Positions 25,130 through 37,746 of a stretch of DNA of 64,000 nt are shown here, piece by piece (position 1 is the first letter of the stretch; each line of letters begins with the position of its first letter). A program made the translations under genes and the position numbers. The notes beneath the pieces are model-generated. The model did no database searches. It saw only the letters and a program-made list of their open reading frames with translations, and had not been told where the DNA came from. Source of the stretch: Lumnitzera littorea (taxonomy: Eukaryota; Streptophyta; Magnoliopsida; Myrtales; Combretaceae); contig JAMXBB010000009.1 in the NCBI GenBank assembly GCA_024138015.1, forward strand, positions 14,092,263-14,156,262, in the 5' to 3' direction.

Positions 25130-28037
25130 TGTTACGCCCCGAAGTCGCAAAGTCGCAACAGTCCCGCCGTGTAAACCATTCTATGATAGTAACTGGCCTC
25201 ACAGTGCCTACCATAGAGATAATCTACACAAGGCGTCGACGACTCCTCGCTTTGAAGTAAACAGTTTGATTAATGATTATACAACAATTATGATAATTAT
25301 CACAAAGTTCTATAAAACATAGATAATTATAAATAAGTCCACAGAGCTTCCCAGGAAGTTTTACATAATCACTACAGTTTACTAATTTACAGAATAACTA
25401 ACAGTCTTCAACCTTTAACTACAAGGTCAGTCTAGTTACATATTATGCTAAATAACTTGATCCTCACACCCCTGGCTTCAAAAGAACTAACCTCTGGATA
25501 ATTGTAGGGCGGCATAGTACTTGAAGAGATTACAAATCAGAACCTGCAAAAGGATTTATAAGGGTATGAGCAACTACAGCTCAGTAAGTTGAATTGGAGA
25601 CTCATGAATGCATACAAGCACAAACAGGGTTATCAAACAATTATTTTCATGTAATGCAACAATCAAGTGTCATCGCACAACGTAGTCCGGTCCGTTGCGA
25701 AATCAGAGAAATTTCACCCGCTCCGATTCGGGTTGAGGAGTTCCATGTTATGCAGCAGCTCACAACCAAACCCAGGCTTGTGCAATGGAGACCTCACTCC
25801 TCCCGCGACTACCTTCGAACCATTGACTTCACCCCCGCCGCGACCTCCTCTCCTGTCACTTAGTTCGACTGAGGATGAAGAAGGGACCATTTTGCAATCT
25901 TGCGCTATCCCTTTCGAAAGGGTCGGTATTTGGTTGGAGAGTCCTATAATCCCCTAACAGGTTGCAATGCATGACATTTTCGGTTATTAAGGTCGACTAA
26001 GATTAAATTCCGGTTAGGGTGTTCAAACAAGTTCATACCAATTCAATCAGTCACAAATTCATTCACAATACAAATTCCAGCACGTATTCAGATACATCAA
26101 ACACATGCGCAAACTATTTACAATCACAAGCATATACAAGCCTAAGTCTCCGAGCATTACAAAACTAGTACTCTATTATAATAAGCAATAACCCAACTTA
26201 CCTGAATTTGCTCAATCGCTCGATCCTCTAGTTGCGAGTTGATTTGTTTCTGGGTGTCCTATAATACAAATAGGTTCTTTTAGTACTTATATTTTATGGA
26301 TTCTTATTTTAATTTATAATGTAACTCATTTTCCTCATGTATACCTACAACATATTAATAATTCGTTGTATTCTATTTCGGAGTTCGGCTCCTAAACTAG
26401 ATTCTAGTTTTAATTCCTAAGTTGTAATTAGGCTCGAATCCCAATGTGACATTAATCACCTTATGCTCGGGTATTCAAATATCCTATTGGGTCGTAATTT
26501 TGGTATTCTAAACTATTCGGTATACGCTAACCCTAATTGAGGTATCGGATTTATTCCCGATGTGTAAAAATCTTACATTTTGAGATATTTACTTAAAATT
26601 AAATATTATTTCAGATTTATTATTTTTCTGATTTCAATTATAATATTATCTAAATAACTTTATTTTTTTAGATTTATTAATTTACATTTTCACATATTCA
26701 TAATTTCTTATATTCTTTACCTAATTTCCCTAATTAACCATACTTAGTACCTAAAGGCTAGGATTAGGGTTCCACTGTAGAGATTAACTTCCTCAAACAT
26801 CTAATTAAGATCCAAATCAGTAATTAACATCCTAATCACCTAATTAATCCTAAATCACCCAATTTTACCATCATTTTAGGGCTAAAAATTAACTTAAAAT
26901 TTTTGAAAATTAATTTAAAAAAAATGGCTTCATAGCACTGTTCTACATCATATGAGAATCCTACAGAAAAATTTTGAGCCCCAAACTACATCCCTAAGCC
27001 TATTTGATTTCCGGTTTAATCATGCTCGGTTTTGAACAATTTGTTAAGGACCCTATATTTCCAAACATAATTAAACTAAATCAATATTTTTCCCTAAATC
27101 TACATACAATAAAACCTCAGAATAACAAGTTTCATAATTTTCTGGGCAAAATAACTAATTTTACAAAATTATACAAAAATCGGGGTGAATAAATGACTAA
27201 CCGGTTCGAAACTTTCTGGCCGTCCAAACACGGTCCAAGGCTGTCGGCCGGTCCAGGCGGTGGTTCTAGTGTAGGGTGGTGGTGGTGGTGGTTCGGTCCC
27301 AGGTGGTGGTGGGTGGTGGTTTTAGTTCACTTTGCTAATCTGCATAGTTTTCTTTTTTTTTTTTTATTTTCTGGAATTTCTCTCGATTTTTTTTGTGTTT
27401 CGATTTTTCTTAGATCACAAACTAGCCAAATGACTTCTGAGAATTTTTTCCTTATTTATAGACAAATGTAGCAATGTGCATTAATTTGATGGGATTTTGC
27501 CCCATTTCCTTGATTTTTGGCTTTTTGTTTGTCAAATTCTTATTGGTTATTTTTTTCTTTTCAGTCCACGACCTGATCTTGTTGCAGTTATCCTCTTCTG
27601 ATTTTTTTCTAACTTTTTTATAATTATTTTGTATTTTTCTTTAATTATTTACTTAGTTTTTGGCCAATTTTAGTAATTACGCGTATTTTTATCTACACGT
27701 AAATACATGTAGGGTACACGTGAACATTTCTAAATATTATTTTGATCATTCTAAAATTTTTAGTATACATATAATCTATCTCTACTAATTTATTAGTTAT
27801 TATATTACACTTTTTGCCTTTTCGGTAATTAGCAGTTATTATGCTTAAAATTTGAAAATTTTATAGTCTCCTATTTTACTACTTATTTTCTTAATTTTAA
27901 GTTTACAAGGTCATTTTTACTGGTATTTTACTAAATAGTTTATAATTTGGGTTTGATCGGATCCTTTAGCCGATCGCCCTAAACCTTGGGTTTTAAGCTC
28001 AAACCTATGGTTACTTGGCTTGGCTTTAAGGCTTACA
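25130..28037 (-). mobile_element. Family B unit, copy B1 (2.9-kb solo LTR or non-autonomous element)
   Basis: Plus-strand ends are TGTTACGCCCCG and GGCTTACA, flanked by identical 5-bp repeats CATTA (25125-25129 and 28038-28042), so the boundaries are exact. The first third is GC-richer, with the block 25540-26270 conserved in B2 (53530-54300). The middle is AT-rich, and 27200-27320 is G-rich with (GGT)n. Two overlapping frames at 25594-25957 follow the conserved block but differ in frame and show no family motif. Length and TG...CA ends fit an LTR. Strand is given by analogy with family A. Confidence 0.85.
27260..27323. repeat. (GGT)n-rich stretch in B1
   Basis: Repeated GGT/GGTGG triplets on the plus strand, unusually GC-rich for this window. 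Read on the likely sense (minus) strand it is a CCA-rich segment comparable to the C-rich leaders of C and D2. It forms part of a small frame (27193-27471) that is probably not coding. Confidence 0.6.
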
Positions 28038-28042
28038 CATTA

Positions 28043-29637
28043 TTGATATCTACAAGTCACAACAAACTCAAATATAAGAAAGATTAAAAAATATTTACAT
28101 ATCATGTGAATTGATGAAAAGCTTGCAAATACTAATAATAGTATCTTATTAAAAAAGAAAAACTACCGTTTATATTTTCACAAGTTGGAATTTTGAAACA
28201 ATTGGTGCTAAAATTGTAACCTTTTAGAATTTGGAAATCAACAAAGCTAAATTTTTTATAGATTACTAAATTGCTCAAAATTTGATCAAATTCAAAACCA
28301 AACTTCATTAAAATGAAGTTAAACTTATAGGCATCATGAATCAATTACATACCCACTAATCCCTTTAATTTCCCTTGTGTGCAAAATTTTAGATTCTTAT
28401 CTAAAATAAATGAAGTAGAAAAAATAATAGTTCTTCAAAATTAGGGGTTTACATTCATTAAATTGGACGCTTATAAAGTATAATTATTAATTTGCATTTG
28501 ATTTTACATGGAAAACACATGCATGCGAGACATCAAAGTTCGTATAAATAATTTAGTAAAATTTAGCCTATGATTAATTTCACAATTTCAATGATTGAAC
28601 TTTTAAGGAATTGAATTAATGAAAGTGCAATTATAGTAATTTGATAGATATCTCAATAAATCATATATTAAGAATCCGAATATGAAAGATGTCACTTAGC
28701 AGTACTTTCCATATCAAGGCTTCAAAAAGAATTTCTCTTATTAAAAATTTAATGGTACTTGAATATTTTCAATTTTTTTTTTTTAGAACTAGAGGTTTTT
28801 GTAGGGTTGCTAGCATTGGAAGAGAGAATTTTCAAGAGAGAATATACAACTTGGATTTAGATGTTTCAAAGTTATTATTCCCTAATTTCAGTTATTAATT
28901 TTATAACTTCATATGAAATATCTTAGAGAATCTATTTGCATAGAGATTTGGTATTTGTTTATATCAAATCAAGGATTAAAGGAAGAATTAGAGTACTTAT
29001 ACCTAACATTGGTTGCTTTGTCGAGGTCTAAGTTTAATTAATATGTAAGTGCAACTTTATTTGATTAAATATTCATTTGGTCCATATAATTATATTGATC
29101 AAATATTTATAATATAATCATAGCTCAAATATTTTGAATTAATACACTATTTAATAGTCTTGTAATATAGTTATAGTATTTTTAGTTAATTATGTCATAT
29201 TTAGGGTTTAGCATTGTAATTATGTTAATGGGTTAATCTTCCCTCTATCTTGTTTAATTTCAAGATATAAAAAGTTCACACTAAGCATATGATCTTTGTA
29301 AAAAATGTTCACTTAATTATGACCTATTAGAAAAAGAAAAGAAAAGAAAATGATATAACTATTATTTGCATTGACTTCAAAAATTTCTAATAATGTATGT
29401 AACTACTAATTAAATTTAAATAATTAGGTCGATAGTAGGTGATTATATAAAAATTTATTATTTATGTTGTCAAATATCTAAATAGAATTGATAGTTACAC
29501 ACTTTATGTACTTATACATGATGTGTATTACCTATTAAATATTTTTTCCATTGTTTGACCTTGAACTCCCAAAAAAGAGAAAAAGAAAAAAAAAATCTTA
29601 AGGTGTCTTAAGATTTAGCAAAGAATAAATATTTATG
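28043..29637. other. Intergenic, no gene seen
   Basis: AT-rich sequence without recognisable coding or repeat structure. Small frames at 28132-28344 (minus) and 28689-28898 (plus) match nothing I know. Confidence 0.5.
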
Positions 29638-29935
29638 ACATATTTAGTTGACTTCATTATAGAGGAACAGAATAGCTATTCTCTACCTATCCATCTATTC
29701 TTATGTTTCACTAGTGAAATAGCTATTCCATAGAATCACTAACATAAAAAAAATAAGGAAATGCAATTTCTTTACAGGAGTGAGGGAATGACATTGTTTA
29801 AATTTTTTATAATATGTTTTTATATTCATTCATGATATCTCAAAATAATTATAAAGAATAACTATTATTTCTCTATTCCATGTTTAAAGAATTTCAATTC
29901 TATTCCGCACTTATTCATTATGTAAACAAAACATA
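29638..29935. mobile_element. Probable hAT-type MITE
   Basis: The left end (TTAGTTGACTTCATTATAGA, then GGAACAGAATAGC) resembles the reverse complement of the right end (TTTGTTTACATAATGAATAA, then GTGCGGAATAG). The interior carries repeated self-complementary words such as AATAGCTATT. This is the style of common plant hAT-like MITEs. Arms are only about two-thirds identical, and no TSD was confirmed. Confidence 0.4.
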
Positions 29936-31003
29936 CCATTAGTATTTAACATTTACTTATGTACTCATTTAATTCTTAACATCTTTTCATTTAAATCCTC
30001 GATGTTTAGATCTCATTAACTCTATTAATTTTATATCCTTTCTTGCTATGTATTAACTTCTAATTGGTTCATATGAGTAGTTAAATTTTCTTCCTTTCTT
30101 GATATATATCAACTTTTAATAGATTTATAATTATATAAAGTAAAACAAATAATATAATAAAAATGAAAAAAAAAGGGAAAGAAACAACTCCTCCTCCTCT
30201 TCTCACCTAATACTAGAACTTGGATTCTAACTTGTCATTTCCACCAAAAGATTCGAACTTAAGGCATAGTTATTACGCAAGCTTCTCATTAACTTGCCTT
30301 CAAAGCTTAAATGAATGTTGCAATAGAAGCATGTTTATATCATTTGGATTGTTGATAAAACCCATGCTTAATGACCTTATAGAGGATCTAGTAAAAAGAT
30401 ACTCTAAAACCAACATGTTAATCATCTTGCAAGTCAAAGACGCAAGACTCTGTTCAATTATCTAGCTATTTTATCTAATTCATAATAAATATAATTACAT
30501 GACATTTAGAAAAAAAAAACTATGAATCTTAACATCTAACAACTTTTCAATACCATAGAGAATGAGAATCCATTATCAAAATTAGATTAGGGGTTTTGAG
30601 TTCTTTTTTGGGTCAAAAGTATAAAAGTAGATTTACTTCTATTGATAAAGAAAAGGTAGTTCTCTTATATATAGGATCCTAGCACATCCTAAACTTTTCA
30701 AGACCTATAAGAAAAACTAGTTGGAGGTGAGCAAAACCAATGCTTAATAAGTATTTTTCCCACCACTACTTTTCAAGCAAACAATCAACCATTATTTAAC
30801 ATGTAATAAAATTTATTTATACACAATATGAATGTACATGTGATGATTGCAAGCAACACATCCATAATAGTCTGTAACCTTATAATATGTAGATAATGTG
30901 TAAGAGTAAGATGTAGATTTACATCATTTATACTTCAATTATCATACTGTATTTGATCACATGGGGTACCTCATCTTAATCGTAGGAGCTTATTTATAGG
31001 TAC
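29936..31003. other. Intergenic, no gene seen
   Basis: AT-rich sequence before retrotransposon III. An 81-codon frame at 30220-30465 has no recognisable domain. Confidence 0.45.
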
Positions 31004-31933
31004 TGATAGGAATCAAGGAACCTTCATGAGATCCCAAGCTTGAGGACTTACATCTCTAATATATCGAACTACCTAGGAGGATCTCACTTTAGAAGAAGAG
31101 CAGTTCTTTTGAGCTGACCTAGTATATCTTTCAAATTACCCTAACTCGCTCATTATCTCCTGAACAGAGGAAGATCCCATTGTTACTACCAAACCCAATT
31201 AGAGCCAAGCATTGAACCCGCCTATTTCTAACCTTACAGGTGTTTGAGCTCAAGCTAAATTGTGGCCAAGCTGACCTACCAAGCTCGAGATGCCAAGTTC
31301 TTACTTTCAAAGCACGTGCTTTCCAGACCTGTAACTTATCGAGTTGCTAACCTAAAGTTGACCTAGCTAACTCAACTCTGCTCATCAACTAGTGCCTATT
31401 TAGACTACTAGATTTAGAGGCTAACACGTATCCTCTTTCTTTGACATTTATACTATCCTTGCAAAGGATATTATTATTATTTTTTTGTTATTACCAATTT
31501 ATTCTTTCTTTATAATCATTTTCCATTTCAAGTAGGTATCTAATTTTGTAATTAGAGGAATCTTAAGATTTACCCTAGTTTAGGCATATAAATACCCTAC
31601 AAATGTATCGGTCAAAATCATCATCAAGAATCTTAAATACATAACTTTTCCCTTTTTGAGTTGAGTGTTCTCCTACTTACTCTCCTTACTCTTAATTAGG
31701 CCATCTAAGTGTGGACTAGTGGTGAATGACCTTCGCTTACACTTGTGCATCATATCAAGTGTGGTTCGAGCTCATGTAAGGCATTGTTGCATTATATCTT
31801 ATGTTGGTGCATAAGAGCCCTTACTTAACCTTTGACCTCCATTTGTTCTTTTGAACTATCTTATGATTCGAACCCATTTGTTCGTGTGATACTTCGATTA
31901 TGTATTCATCCATGATTATCGCCCGTATTATCT
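31004..31933 (+). repeat. 5' LTR of element III
   Basis: Starts TGATAGGAATCA, the same start as the LTRs of elements I and II, and ends next to the primer-binding site at 31934. A TATAAATA box lies at 31587-31594 in the expected part of the LTR. Length is about 930 bp. The left flank is GGTAC; its partner cannot be checked because the 3' end is lost. Confidence 0.7.
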
Positions 31934-31946
31934 TGGTATTTGAGCT
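31934..31946 (+). other. Primer-binding site of element III
   Basis: TGGTATTTGAGCT directly after the LTR, matching the tRNA-iMet-type PBS TGGTATCAGAGC with two mismatches. Confidence 0.65.
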
Positions 31947-32349
31947 TGGCTACATTATAGTAAGTTTCTACCATTTTATGTTCTTAAGTGTTTTACTGTA
32001 GTGCATTGTGTGCAGTTAATGGGTTGAGACTTGAGAAGTGTTGAAGAAGTTGTACGTAGCTATAGTAAGTGTTGGAGTAGTGTTCTAGATTATGGAAGTA
32101 AATACTTTGTTTTCCCCTGTTTCAGTACTCATAAAACAAAGTGTAAGATTTTTTTGTTGGTTTACAATTGTGTTGAGCATTATTAGTGTTGTTTTAATAG
32201 TAGCTAGAGTGAAATATATTGAGTTGATTGTTCAAAGAAGACTTTTAGAGTGTAGTTCAGTTGTTTTGTTAGAGGAGTTAGTATATTGAAAGTATCAAAC
32301 AATGTTAAGTCTCAGTGTATAAGGAACTCTAGGAAACCAAGAGAGTGGT

Positions 32350-32887
32350 GATTGTAATGGGCTTGGACAACAAGGAAATTACATACCCTAATGCACAGAT
32401 GAAAGACTGGACAAGCTCACCGACTTAGTGATTATTATAAATGAAGATAGGAAATGAGCTAGAGATGACTCGAATATTGGCCAAGCGAATGAAATCCCTA
32501 AGAGAGGTCATGGCGAACTTGGTTGAGCTAATTTCCTAGTTTAACAACCCCGAGTTGGAGGAGTGGATAGAATTACTCGAGGAAGGATTACGTTGAAGGA
32601 GATAGAAGAAGAGGATAAGCAGTTAAGCAATGAGGAAGAAGAGTACTATAGACCTAAAGAAACGAATGTTTCAGCTCCTAAAGTGGAAGGACTAAGGTTA
32701 CAAATTCTAAGCTTCTTTGTTGGTGGTGATGCTGAGGACTATCAAGACTAGATTGAAAAGATAGAGAAACAATTTGAGTGCCATGACGTTCTTAAGAATG
32801 CTAAAGTGAGACTTGCTATGTTATAATTCATAGGATAAGCTACCCTATAGTGGAAAGTTTTGTAGGCTACATGATGAAGAGAACGAG
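32350..32887 (+). pseudogene. Element III gag, N-terminal part
   Basis: Capsid-type gag of a Ty3/gypsy element. An acidic stretch (EIEEEDKQLSNEEEEYY, about 32600-32650) leads to LRLQILSFFVGGDAEDYQD and then IEKIEKQFECHDV, the conserved start of Retrotrans_gag. In-frame stops interrupt it. It is cut at 32887 by element II and resumes at 44448 in the same frame. Not functional. Confidence 0.75.
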
Positions 32888-33184
32888 TGATGCGTACAGC
32901 GGGTCATGAACCTAGAATGGGTTTATTAAGGTTCAAATAGGTATCATGAACTGGGAGTGAAATGGAGGGTTTTGAGTGTGAATGTAGATGGATATTACGC
33001 ACCAAGACACAAATACAATCAAGGAATGAGCTCGAAATAGAGTTCGATATGATTCACGAACACTAAATGTTGCTCGAGGTTTCAAATGAGAGGTTAGATA
33101 TGACTCACTAACTCACTCAAATGAAGGGTTAGCCACAATCTTAAGAAAAAGATCGATAAGAACATGGAAAAGATTAAAGAGTTT
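32888..33184 (-). repeat. 3' LTR of element II, part 1
   Basis: Aligns with 43550-43823 (for example GAACACTAAATGTTRCTCG). It is interrupted at AGTTT (33180-33184) by element I and resumes at 38615. The uninterrupted counterpart at 43820 reads through this point, so the insertion site is exact. Confidence 0.85.
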
Positions 33185-34039
33185 TGATGGGAATTAAGTT
33201 ACGGGACCTCTGACCTGTAGTTGAGCTTGAGGATTAGAGGGGCTAGCACGACAAATCATTATGTTCCAACCAACCCCTACTGAGGCCGAGTACTTCTTTG
33301 TCGAGTCACCTTCGATGTCGTACCATATGACTGGCCATTATTTTGTATTGTGCTGAGTTGATGATTATTCTAACGCTGAGTCGACTAATTACTCAACATT
33401 ATCCTTACCGAGAAATCGAGAGATAGAGAATCTAGACTGACTAGGCCATCTTTGCTCGGATAAACCCACCTGTCCATACTTTTGTTTGCATCCCCTAACA
33501 ACCTCGCTAATGTAGCATCACTACGTATACAATATTGTATGGAGAATCTATAGCACTAATGATTGTTTTTCTTATATATTCATTTTTACCCTTTTGTATC
33601 ATGTACATTGCTTCTTTAGGAAATGTCCTTATTGTCTTTTCCCTTTTGGGTAAGTCGCTCTAACTTACGAGTATAAATACTCTTGTACTTGTAGTTGTAA
33701 CTCATCGGATTATCTTCAATACACTTGAGTACCTTCTTCCTTTTGTAAACACTGCTTATTTACTCTCGGCATCACTCTTATTTTTTCTTTTAAGCAAGGT
33801 TAGGTAGCGAATAACCTTACTGGACCAATTCGTACATCATATCAAATTGTGTCGTAAGTCTTCGGAAGTTCTATTGGTGCTTCATATCCTCTAAAGCTAT
33901 TCATAGGTTTTTGCTTACTGTTTCATTCATTCTTGTCGTTCTTTTCGTACCTTTTCCCATTAACCCTTTTTCGAACTTTCTGCAAGCTTGGACCCATTTA
34001 GCAATTGGCCTTGTCTATTCTTGGTCACAATTTGCAACA
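33185..34039 (+). repeat. 5' LTR of element I
   Basis: TGATGGGAATTA ... TTTGCAACA, 855 bp. A TATAAATA box at 33672-33679 matches the one at 38242-38249 in the 3' LTR. The PBS follows after three bases. Confidence 0.93.
33672..33679 (+). promoter_or_regulatory. LTR TATA box, element I
   Basis: TATAAATA preserved at the same offset in both LTRs of element I, and at comparable places in LTRs of III (31587), V (56639, 63727) and the II-type solo LTR (41301). It fits the core promoter of retrotransposon transcription. Confidence 0.6.
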
Positions 34040-34042
34040 TCT

Positions 34043-34054
34043 TGGTATCAAAGC
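34043..34054 (+). other. Primer-binding site of element I
   Basis: TGGTATCAAAGC, one mismatch from the iMet-type TGGTATCAGAGC common in plant gypsy and copia elements. Confidence 0.8.
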
Positions 34055-34211
34055 GGAGGTTTTGTATGAGCTGTAGTTAGTTCTTCTTGAGTTCTGTTAT
34101 ACTTTGTTTTGTGTGTGAGAAACAGATTCAGAACTGTATTCATTTGACTGTTGTGTTAGCTGTTCACTTTTTGAAGTGTTTGTTTGAATTTTGAATTTGT
34201 GAGAAAAAAAA

Positions 34212-34815
34212 ATGACAGACCCAAATATGAATGTGAGTGCTGGTGATGACAATGGAGTTGTCTACCATGGATGACAATCCTAAGGAACTCCTAGAAACAC
34301 TGAAAAGAGACGTAATGAGGTAGCTAATCTCTTGATAAATCTAAATCGAGCTATTCATGCCTTGTCTTGCCGACCTATTGAAGCCACACAAAACACTCCA
34401 CAAGTTGCTTAACCTGTTAGAGGTTAGAACCCAGCTCAACCAGTTTAAGGTAGGGGAGTTGGCGGATAAGTAAGGCGAAGGATAGACCTGAGAGAGCTTA
34501 ATGATGATGAAGAAGAGTATTTTGAAGAGGAGCGTGTACGAGTCTCCAGAGCATTTAACCACGTGAAGCTTCAGATTCCAAGTTTTAATGGATTTGAGAA
34601 TGCTAATGAGTATCTGGATTGGGAAGAAAAGGTAGAGCATGTGTTTGATTACTATCAATATAAGGATTATGAGAAAGTAAGGACTGTTGTTGTTAAATTT
34701 TTTAGATATACCGCCATGTAGTGAAAGAATTTTCAGGCCATGAGAAGAAGAGAGGGGTACCAAGAGATTAACACCTGGCCCGAGATGAAGAGAGTACTTA
34801 AAAATAAATTTGTGC
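34212..34815 (+). pseudogene. Element I gag (C-terminus deleted)
   Basis: Begins ATGACAGACCCAAAT (MTDPNMNVSAG). After several stops the conserved capsid region reads VKLQIPSFNGFENANEYLDW and continues to the EVWPEMKR-like stretch TWPEMKRVLKNKF near 34775-34811. The sequence then jumps directly to the end of protease (CDVLPM at 34827), so the capsid C-terminus and zinc knuckle are missing. Non-functional. Confidence 0.85.
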
Positions 34816-34826
34816 TAAGATCCTTT

Positions 34827-35090
34827 GCGATGTGCTGCCTATGTGCACTTCCCACGTGTTGTTGGGTAGGCTGTAGTGGTTTGATAAGGGAGTTATACAT
34901 GACGGCTATAAGAACATGTATATGCTAGAAAAGGATGACCAGAAGATCACGCTAAATCTAATGCTGCTGAGAGAAGTTCACAAACTATAAACAAAACTCG
35001 CTTACGGATCGAAGAAAGCTTTGGTGATGAGTAGAGTCGAGCTTTGAGAAGCCATCAATGCTAATAAGCCGACCCTATTGCTGGTCAGGT
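34827..35090 (+). pseudogene. Element I protease tail and linker
   Basis: Reads CDVLPMCTSHVLLGR, then FDKGVIHDGYKNMYMLEKD, the conserved end of gypsy protease plus the linker before RT. The catalytic D-[ST]-G part is absent because of the deletion at about 34815. It lies one frame away from the preceding gag frame. Confidence 0.8.
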
Positions 35091-35099
35091 GACTATTGG

Positions 35100-35936
35100 A
35101 AATGAAGGAAATCAAGGGGTTGCTAGATGACTATGCCGACCTATTCCTAGAATAGTTACTTGAAGGGTTGCCTCCAACTTAAAGCATAGGGCACTACATT
35201 GACTTAGTACCCGGTGTTGCACTGCCGAATAAGTTAGCTTATCAAATGAATCCCAAGCAAGCTTCTAAACTCCAACATCAAGTCAAGGAGTTCTTAGAGA
35301 GAGGTTATGTGAGAGAGAGTCTCAGCATCATACCTGCACTTTTAGTGTCGAAGAAGGATAGAACCTAGCGGATGTATGTTGATAGTCGAGCCATAACTAA
35401 AATCACAATCAAATACAAGTATCCGATCTTGAGGCTAGAAGACATATTGGATGAATTAAGTGGAGCTAAGATTTTCAGTAAGATTGATCTCAAGTCTGGC
35501 TACCATTAAATTCGCATGAGGTTTGGAGACGAGTGGAAGACTACGTTCAAGACTCAACATAGACTTTACGAGTGAATAGGCATGCCCTTTAGCTTCTTCA
35601 ATGCTCCGAGTACTTTCATGAGACTTGTGAACCATATGCTGAGACATCTATATGTCAAAGCGGTCTTGGATATCCTTTGTGCCGAGAGACTATTTGGCAA
35701 CTTGAAGAAGTGTTGCTTTTGTTTGGAGGAAGTGGTATTCTTAGGATATGTAGTCAATGGAGGAAGCTTGCGAGTTGATGATGAGAAGATCAAAGCAATT
35801 GTTGAGTGGTCGATTCCTACTACTTGTGTTGACGTAAGAAGTTTTCACGGGTTGGCTTTGTTTTATAAAAGGTTTATCAGGAATTTCAGTACCATCACCA
35901 CACCACTTGTCGAGTTTACAAAGAAGAACATCGAGT
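35100..35936 (+). pseudogene. Element I reverse transcriptase, YxDD deleted
   Basis: RNA-dependent DNA polymerase. Recognisable blocks are HYIDLVPGVALPNKLAYQMN, then FLERGYVRES, then KIFSKIDLKSGYH (about 35470-35507) and MPFSFFNAPSTFMRLVNHML. After NHMLR the text passes directly to HLYVKAVLDIL and LKKCCFC, so the block with the YxDD catalytic pair (expected near 35645) has been deleted. FLGYVVNGGSLRVDDEKIKAI and FYKRFIRNFSTITTPLVEF close the domain. There are several stops. Inactive. Confidence 0.9.
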
Positions 35937-36009
35937 TCTGATGGGGAGAAAGGGAGGAGAGGAGTTCTGCTAACGTAAAAAAAAAAAAAAAAAAGATTGA
36001 CCTCCACCT

Positions 36010-36435
36010 CGGTGTTAGTATTACCCGACTTTGACAAAATTTTTGAGTTGGAATGCGATGCATCGGATGTTAGAATAGGCGTTGTCCTGATGCAAGAAGG
36101 CCAACCAATTGCCTTCCACAGTGAGAAGCTTCAAGGACCATAGTGAGAAGCTTCGAAGACCACAGCTGAATTACTCTATGTATCATAAGGAACTTTTGGC
36201 ACTAATCCGAGCAATACAAGTATGGCAACATTACTTACTACTGAGAGAATTTGTCATATATACTGACCATGAATTGTTGAGGTGCCTCCGAAGTCAGACC
36301 AAGTTGTCGAAGCAGCAGGCGAGATGGGTTGAATTCCTCGAGGGGTTTAATTTTGTGATAAAGTACAAGTAAGGAAAGAGCAACGTAGTTGCAGATGCCC
36401 TTTTAAGGAGGCATGCACTCTTATCAGAACTTCAG
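36010..36435 (+). pseudogene. Element I RNase H
   Basis: Reads ALIRAIQVWQHYLLLREFVI, then YTDHELLRCLRSQTKLSKQQ, then ARWVEFLEGFNFVIKYK, a typical gypsy RNase H with the TDH motif kept. The upstream part is shifted, with a 19-A run (35977-35995) and a short tandem duplication around AGTGAGAAGCTTC (36119-36155). Confidence 0.85.
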
Positions 36436-36499
36436 ACCAAGCTGTTTGGTTTTGCGAGTATCAAAGAATAGTACTTTGGGGATCCACACTTTGGAGCAA

Positions 36500-37500
36500 T
36501 AATTTCATGATGCGTCGATGGGAGGATAGTAGACGAGTATTATGTAGAGGATGGCTATCTGTTCTGAAGAGGGAGACTGTGTGTGCCGACTTGTTCCCTG
36601 CGAGAATTATTAATCAGGGAAGCCCACAGCGAAGGGCTCTTTGGACAATTTAGAGAGAGGAGGATCTGTGAACTATTGAATGGCCGATTCTTTTAGTTGA
36701 GAATGTGAAGAGATTTGCATCGAGTTATGGAAAGCTATGCAGTGTGCAAAAAGGTTAAGTGCTGAGCCAAACAAGGGAAAGTAATGCCCCTACCTATTCC
36801 GACGAGGCCGTAGACTAAATTGAATATGGACTTTGTTCTTGGACTGCCGTGAATTGCCCGAGGTAAAGATTCTGTAATGGTTGTTGTAGATTAGTTTAAT
36901 AAGATGGTACACTTTGTGCCTTATACCAAAACTAATGATGTTTCGGCCATTGCTTTTCTTTTTTTACAAGAGATTGTATGAATACACGGTGTGCCGAGGA
37001 GTATAGTCTCCAATAGAAACCTGATGTTCTTGAGCCATTTCTAGAGAACCCTATGGTGTTGGCTGGGAACCAAATTACTCTTCAGTATATCATATCACCT
37101 CTAAACTAATGGCCAAACAGAGGTAGTTAATCGTACTTTGGGGTCATTGCTCCAACCTACGGTAGGCAAGAACTTGGCTGATTGGGACGTTTGCCTACCA
37201 GTGGTTGAATTTACCTATAACCAAACTATACATGATACCACTAAATAGACTCCCTTTAAGGTGGTCTATAGATTTAATCTTGAGTTACCTTTTGACCATG
37301 CCCCTATACTAGCACCCACATAAGAGGACCCTGACACTTTGGCCAAAGCACAATTTCTTCAGCAAATCTATGACGAAGTCACTTGGGTTATTGACCAAGC
37401 TACTAGAAGAATGCAAGAAAGGACCAAGGGTAGGTTGGCCAAACAATTTCAGCCGAGAGACTTGGTATGGTTACACCTCAGCAAGGAATGGTTCTCGAAC
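36500..37500 (+). pseudogene. Element I integrase (DDE mutated)
   Basis: Zinc-binding part: REAHSEGLFGQF, where the second His is replaced by Gln, and CKKVKC. Catalytic core: first Asp in MDFVLGLP (36829-36831); the second sits in SNRN where SDRD is expected (37012-37014), an Asp-to-Asn change; the third is Glu in NGQTEVVNRT (37120-37122). The C-terminal part reads RRMQERTKGRLAKQFQPRDL. The second change fits G-to-A decay. No chromodomain was recognised before the 3' LTR. Confidence 0.85.
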
Positions 37501-37746
37501 AAGAGGAAGAACAAATTATCTACAAGAAGAAGAATAAATTATCTACAAGAGGAGGAACAAATTATCTATAAGAGCGGGAGGGCCTTTCATAATCCTCCAG
37601 AAAATCAGTGACAATGCCTACAGGTTAGAACTACTTGAGGACTACGGGGTTTCTGACGCCTTCAACATTACTAACTTATTCCATATCACCCTGACGGAGA
37701 ACTAAGTGAACGCCATTCGAATTTGATCCCAAATCTAAAATAATTC

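Noticed and set aside
25594..25957. Two 89-96-codon frames with conserved sequence in B2
   Set aside because: The conservation is of DNA within an LTR-like unit; B2 does not keep either frame, and no protein motif is seen.
35100..37500. Endogenous pararetrovirus
   Set aside because: Domain order protease-RT-RNase H-integrase between direct LTRs with TSD is that of a Ty3/gypsy element; no movement or coat protein is seen.
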